Assembly (NCBI GenBank): GCA_022013205.1
Contig: JAKLQT010000100.1
Coordinates: forward strand, 1-15,655
Reading direction: 5' to 3'
Source: Candidatus Omnitrophota bacterium
Lineage (GTDB): Bacteria; Omnitrophota; Gorgyraeia; B26-G9
DNA length: 15,655 nt
Below the pieces are notes generated by a model. That model was given only the letters and a program-made list of their open reading frames with translations, was not told where the DNA came from and ran no database searches. Of this stretch, positions 12,508-15,655 are shown in pieces (position 1 is the stretch's first letter; the number at the start of each line of letters is the position of its first letter). The position numbers and the translations under genes are program-made.

Positions 12508-13725
12508 TTACTTTATAACATTCACCATATTAAACATCGGTAAAAATAGAGCAAGAGCAATGACCGCGACAATAGCGCCTATAAAAATAAGCATTATCGG
12601 CTCAATTATGGAACTGAGCCTTTTAACCGTACTGTCAACCTCAGAGTCATAAAAATCAGCGATTTTATTTAAAATAGTATCCAAAGTACCGGATTCCTCT
12701 CCTACCGAAACCATGTGCCCGACCATTAATGGAAAGATCTTATTGTCCCGCAGCGGATTGGCCATGCTTTCTCCCCGATTGACGTTTTCCGATACAATAG
12801 AAACGATTTTGGCAATCGCCGCGTTGCCTACTGTTGTCTCCACAATCCGCAGCGACTGCAATATAGGCACACCGCTGTTAATTAATGTCCCCAATGTACG
12901 CGCAAAACGTGAAATTCCGGCCTTTTTAATTATGGTACCAAAAACAGGAATTTTCAGCATCAGCAGATCAATATTATATCTGCCGACTTTGGTCTTGATA
13001 TAACGCGAAAACATCACTGCGGCAGCAATGATCCCGCCCAGAACAAAATGCCATTTTGTTCTTAACCAGTAACTCAATTTTAAAAGGATCTGTGTAGGCA
13101 GGGGAAGTGCCGCGTCCATGGAATTGAATAATACCTCAAATTTAGGAAAAACGCCCATAACCAGGAAAAGCACAACGCCAATGGTAACAACAACGATCAA
13201 CAAAGGGTAAGTCAAAGCGGTTTTTACATTAGACATTATTTCTTCCGACTGCTCGGCAAAAACAGCAAGCCGCAGCAGAATTTCTTCCAGAGCGCCTCCG
13301 GTTTCCCCGGCATTTATCATATTGACAAACAAGACGGAAAAAACTTTTGGATGTTTTTCAAGTGCCGCTGAAAAAGAAGTTCCTGATTCTACTTCATCAC
13401 GCACCTTTGCTAAAACCTCCTGCAACTTTTTATTTTCAACCTGCTGGCAAAGTATATTCAAACTGGTAACAAGCGTTAATCCCGAACCGATCATTGTTGC
13501 CAGCTGGTTGTTAAAAATCACAAGATCCCTGGGCCTTACCCTGGCAAACACAGCCAGAATATCCGCGTCTAAGGCCTTGGCCTTTACCAGTTCTTCTTCG
13601 ATGCTGACAACAAAATAACTCATTTCCCGCAGTTTGTCAGCAACAGTAGAACTGTTTATAGCTTCCAGCTTTCCGCTGATCATTTTTCCTGAGGCGTCCC
13701 TTGCCCTGTATATATAAGCAGGCAT
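12508..13725 (-). CDS. pilC: Type IV pilus inner-membrane platform protein PilC (GspF family)
   Basis: The polytopic platform on which the PilB and PilT ATPases act. It has 405 residues: an N-terminal cytoplasmic part beginning PAYIYRARDASGK, then two repeated T2SSF domains (about 66-190 and 270-393), each with the FxxxLaxlixsGxxLxxaL-type helix (FNNQLATMIGSGLTLVTSL; FARTLGTLINSGVPILQSL) and an E-G-T/S-G-x-L type loop (NAGETGGALEEIL; VGEESGTLDTIL). TM helices are at about 168-193, 222-240 and 373-398. It starts 4 bases after the regulator's stop, with AGAGGA 8 bases upstream. The gene is intact. No pilB or pilT is in the window; they may lie further upstream. Confidence 0.96.
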   Translation of the reverse strand: MPAYIYRARDASGKMISGKLEAINSSTVADKLREMSYFVVSIEEELVKAKALDADILAVFARVRPRDLVIFNNQLATMIGSGLTLVTSLNILCQQVENKKLQEVLAKVRDEVESGTSFSAALEKHPKVFSVLFVNMINAGETGGALEEILLRLAVFAEQSEEIMSNVKTALTYPLLIVVVTIGVVLFLVMGVFPKFEVLFNSMDAALPLPTQILLKLSYWLRTKWHFVLGGIIAAAVMFSRYIKTKVGRYNIDLLMLKIPVFGTIIKKAGISRFARTLGTLINSGVPILQSLRIVETTVGNAAIAKIVSIVSENVNRGESMANPLRDNKIFPLMVGHMVSVGEESGTLDTILNKIADFYDSEVDSTVKRLSSIIEPIMLIFIGAIVAVIALALFLPMFNMVNVIK

Positions 13726-13729
13726 ATTA

Positions 13730-15124
13730 TTATTCCTCTTCCTTGATCAGATTGAACCGCTTCATTTTATTAAACAGGCTCTTCCTGCTTATTTTCAAGA
13801 TGCCGGCTGTTTCCGAGCGGTTCCAGTTTGTCTTTTTTAAAGCCTTAAAGATTATCTGCCTTTCAACTTCATCGGTTATATCTTTTACTGTTTCAATCAA
13901 AGACTTGGAAAAATCAGCAGACTCTGTCTCCAGCTTTATTTCACTGTCTAAAAACTGTATGTAAAAAGGAAGGTCTTTATTAGTAATAATTTTCCCCTCT
14001 GAGAGAATAATCGCCCGCTGCAAAACATTCTGCAGCTCCCGCACATTTCCAGGCCAGGGATATTTCATCAACAGCTCCATGGCCTCAAGCGATATATGTT
14101 CTATAGTTTTATTGAATTCCTTATTAAACTTATGCATAAAATGTTCAAATAAAAGCGGTATATCCTCTCGTTTTTCTCTTAGAGGCGGCAGCTTGATAGA
14201 AACAACATTAATCCGGTAAAAAAGATCCTCTCGGAATTGCTCTTCTTTTACGGCACGAAACAGGTCTTTATTAGTAGCCGCGATAATCCGCGCGTCAACC
14301 TTAATTGCCTGCGAAGAGCCGACCCGCTCAAACTCTTTTTCCTGCAGAATACGCAGTATCTTCGCCTGCATGCCAAGGCTCATATCGCCGATCTCATCAA
14401 GGAAAATCGTTCCTTTGTCCGCGGCTTCAAACCTTCCTGTTTTTCTTGAGCTCGCGTCAGTAAAAGCGCCTTTTTCATGGCCGAAAAGCTCACTTTCTAA
14501 AATACCCTCAGGAATCGCCGCGCAGTTTACTTTGATAAAAGGCCCTTTACTGCGCCCGGAGTTATAATGTATCGCTCTCGCCGCCAGCTCCTTTCCGGTT
14601 CCGCTTTCTCCCTGAATAAGAACAGTGACATCTGTACTCGTTACTTTTTTGATTATTTCAAAAACCTCCATCATCTTGCCTGATGAGCCGATTATTTCTT
14701 TTAGCTTAAAATTCTTGACCAGCTCTTCCCGCAGCAGCTTGTTTTCACAATTAAGGCGGTTGCATTCAAGCGCCCTGCTTACAACCAAACGCAGCTCATC
14801 TATTTCAAACGGTTTTGTAAAATAATCATACGCGCCTTTTTTGATAGCTTCAATAGCGATCTTTTGAGCGCCGTATGCGGTTATAATAACGATTAACTGC
14901 TCGGGGTCTATCTCCTTAATTCTTTAGAGCACCTCAAACCCGTCCATGCCCGGCATTTTTATATCAAGTGTGATCACATCAAAGGAGCCCTGCTTCGCGT
15001 AAATATCAAGCGCCTCCAGGCCGCGGGAAGCAGATATGACAGTATATCCTTCTTTGCGCAGTGCCTCTACAAGAAGAAATCGAAAACTCTCATCATCATC
15101 AACAACCATTATTTTTGGTTTCAT
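13730..15124 (-). pseudogene. NtrC-family sigma-54 response regulator (PilR-like) interrupted by an in-frame TAA
   Basis: One continuous frame of 464 codons with a single TAA at codon 67 (14926-14924). Before it: receiver N-half with acidic residues D9-D11 and the phospho-acceptor D54. After it, in the same frame: the rest of the receiver (IITAYGA, K104 of FTKPF), an AAA+ sigma-54 activation domain with Walker A GESGTGKE (172-179), GAFTDA (219-224), Walker B TIFLDEIGD (239-247) and YPWPGNVREL (about 355-364), and a Fis-type helix-turn-helix at the end (NWNRSETAGILKISRKSLFNKMKR, about 433-456). One base (AAA to TAA, Lys to stop, giving VLKRIKEI) would restore a normal regulator. A restart at TTG 14788 would yield a receiver-less activator, but no Shine-Dalgarno supports it. 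pilC follows 4 bases later. Broken gene, sequence error or readthrough remain possible. Confidence 0.8.
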
Positions 15125-15135
15125 CTTTAATATAT

Positions 15136-15655
15136 CTACCTTTTCTCCGGCAAGCTTATTGTAAACGTTGCCCCCTGTCCCATCTCACTTTTGACATCGA
15201 TCTTTCCCTGGTGGCTTGAGATTATCTGATGGGCTATTGTCAGCCCCAATCCTGTACCGCTGGCCTTCGCGGTATAAAAGGGATCGAATACTTTTTTGAG
15301 GCCCTCTTCTGAAATACCTGTGCCGGTATCGGCAAAGGAAATATTCAAAACTTTCGTGTTTTTGTTAAAATCCGTTTTTATTGTCAAATCTCCCCCCACT
15401 CCCATGGCACTAAACGCGTTAAAAATTATATTTAAAAACGCCTGCTGTAATTTCTTGGCATCAGCAAGCACAAGAGGAACATCGGAAGAAAACTGCTTAA
15501 TTATCCGTATCTTTTCTTTTTTAGAATCATGAGCGGCTAAAATAAGCGTTTGCTCAATAACATCATTAATGTTCACCTGAATAAAATTTGCCTCAAGCTC
15601 AGAGGCATCCGGGCGGGCAAAACTCAATAATTCCTCAACAACTTTATTTAAACGA
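15136..15655 (-). CDS. Sensor histidine kinase (PilS/NtrB-like), C-terminal part; 5' end outside window
   Basis: The visible 173 residues run from the end of the dimerisation helix (RLNKVVEELLSFARPD, just after where the H-box would be) through the ATP-binding domain. N box: QQAFLNIIFNAFSAMG. G1: FADTGTGISEE. F box: VFDPFYTAKASGTGLGL. G2 and the end: SSHQGKIDVKSEMGQGATFTISLP. The phospho-accepting His and all sensor parts lie beyond the right edge, so the signal cannot be guessed. The gene ends 11 bases before the regulator's ATG; they form a cognate two-component pair. The FARP-type H-box end is typical of NtrB/PilS kinases. Confidence 0.92.
   Translation of the reverse strand, partial: RLNKVVEELLSFARPDASELEANFIQVNINDVIEQTLILAAHDSKKEKIRIIKQFSSDVPLVLADAKKLQQAFLNIIFNAFSAMGVGGDLTIKTDFNKNTKVLNISFADTGTGISEEGLKKVFDPFYTAKASGTGLGLTIAHQIISSHQGKIDVKSEMGQGATFTISLPEKR

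Noticed and set aside
14924..14926. TAA reassigned to a sense codon
   Set aside because: TAA ends several intact genes at the expected place (obgE, rpmA, rplU, pilM), so it is a normal stop here.

Overview
This looks like a chromosomal segment of a diderm bacterium with moderately low GC. Every gene I can support lies on the minus strand, so the window reads biologically from right to left. It has a type IV pilus secretin, PilMNOP, class III prepilins with conserved C-terminal Cys/Gly/His residues, and sigma-54 control. That mix, with the rng-rplU-rpmA-obgE order, suggests a poorly cultured lineage such as Candidatus Omnitrophota or a relative. This assignment is inferred from recalled gene style, not from a search.

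Right part (about 15.7 to 11.2 kb): the 3' half of a PilS-like histidine kinase, an NtrC-family response regulator, the pilus platform protein PilC, a small two-helix membrane protein, and two nearly identical tandem prepilins closed by a strong palindromic terminator. A textbook -24/-12 sigma-54 promoter with three upstream dyads stands before the small-protein/prepilin unit. It is therefore natural to infer that the neighbouring regulator drives pilin expression. Oddly, that regulator has an in-frame TAA inside its receiver domain while the rest of the reading frame is intact.

Middle (about 11.1 to 8.5 kb): a translation-related cluster of rsmE (16S rRNA m3U methyltransferase), a single-pass membrane protein of unknown function, and mtaB (tRNA methylthiotransferase).

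Next (8.5 to 4.0 kb): the alignment operon pilM-pilN-pilO-pilP-like-pilQ. It has an extended -10 sigma-70 promoter in front and a Rho-independent terminator behind. Junctions are tight or overlapping. An A6G9 run at the pilP/pilQ overlap is both the pilQ Shine-Dalgarno and a potential slippage site that would fuse the two proteins.

Then (4.0 to 0.48 kb): a short DUF2344 (TIGR03936-like) protein, rng (RNase E/G), rplU, rpmA and obgE, an RNA-processing and ribosome-assembly operon. Two hairpins lie between rplU and rpmA.

Left end (475 to 1): mostly non-coding. It holds the first 48 codons of a GxxExxY-family protein preceded by three 9-bp repeats (CACGAAT type). Upstream of that is an 18-codon remnant that looks like the start of a second GxxExxY gene, with its own three 8-bp repeats (CACAGAG type). 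A 67-bp palindromic element lies between them. This double arrangement of short-repeat leader plus GxxExxY start is the most unusual thing in the window.
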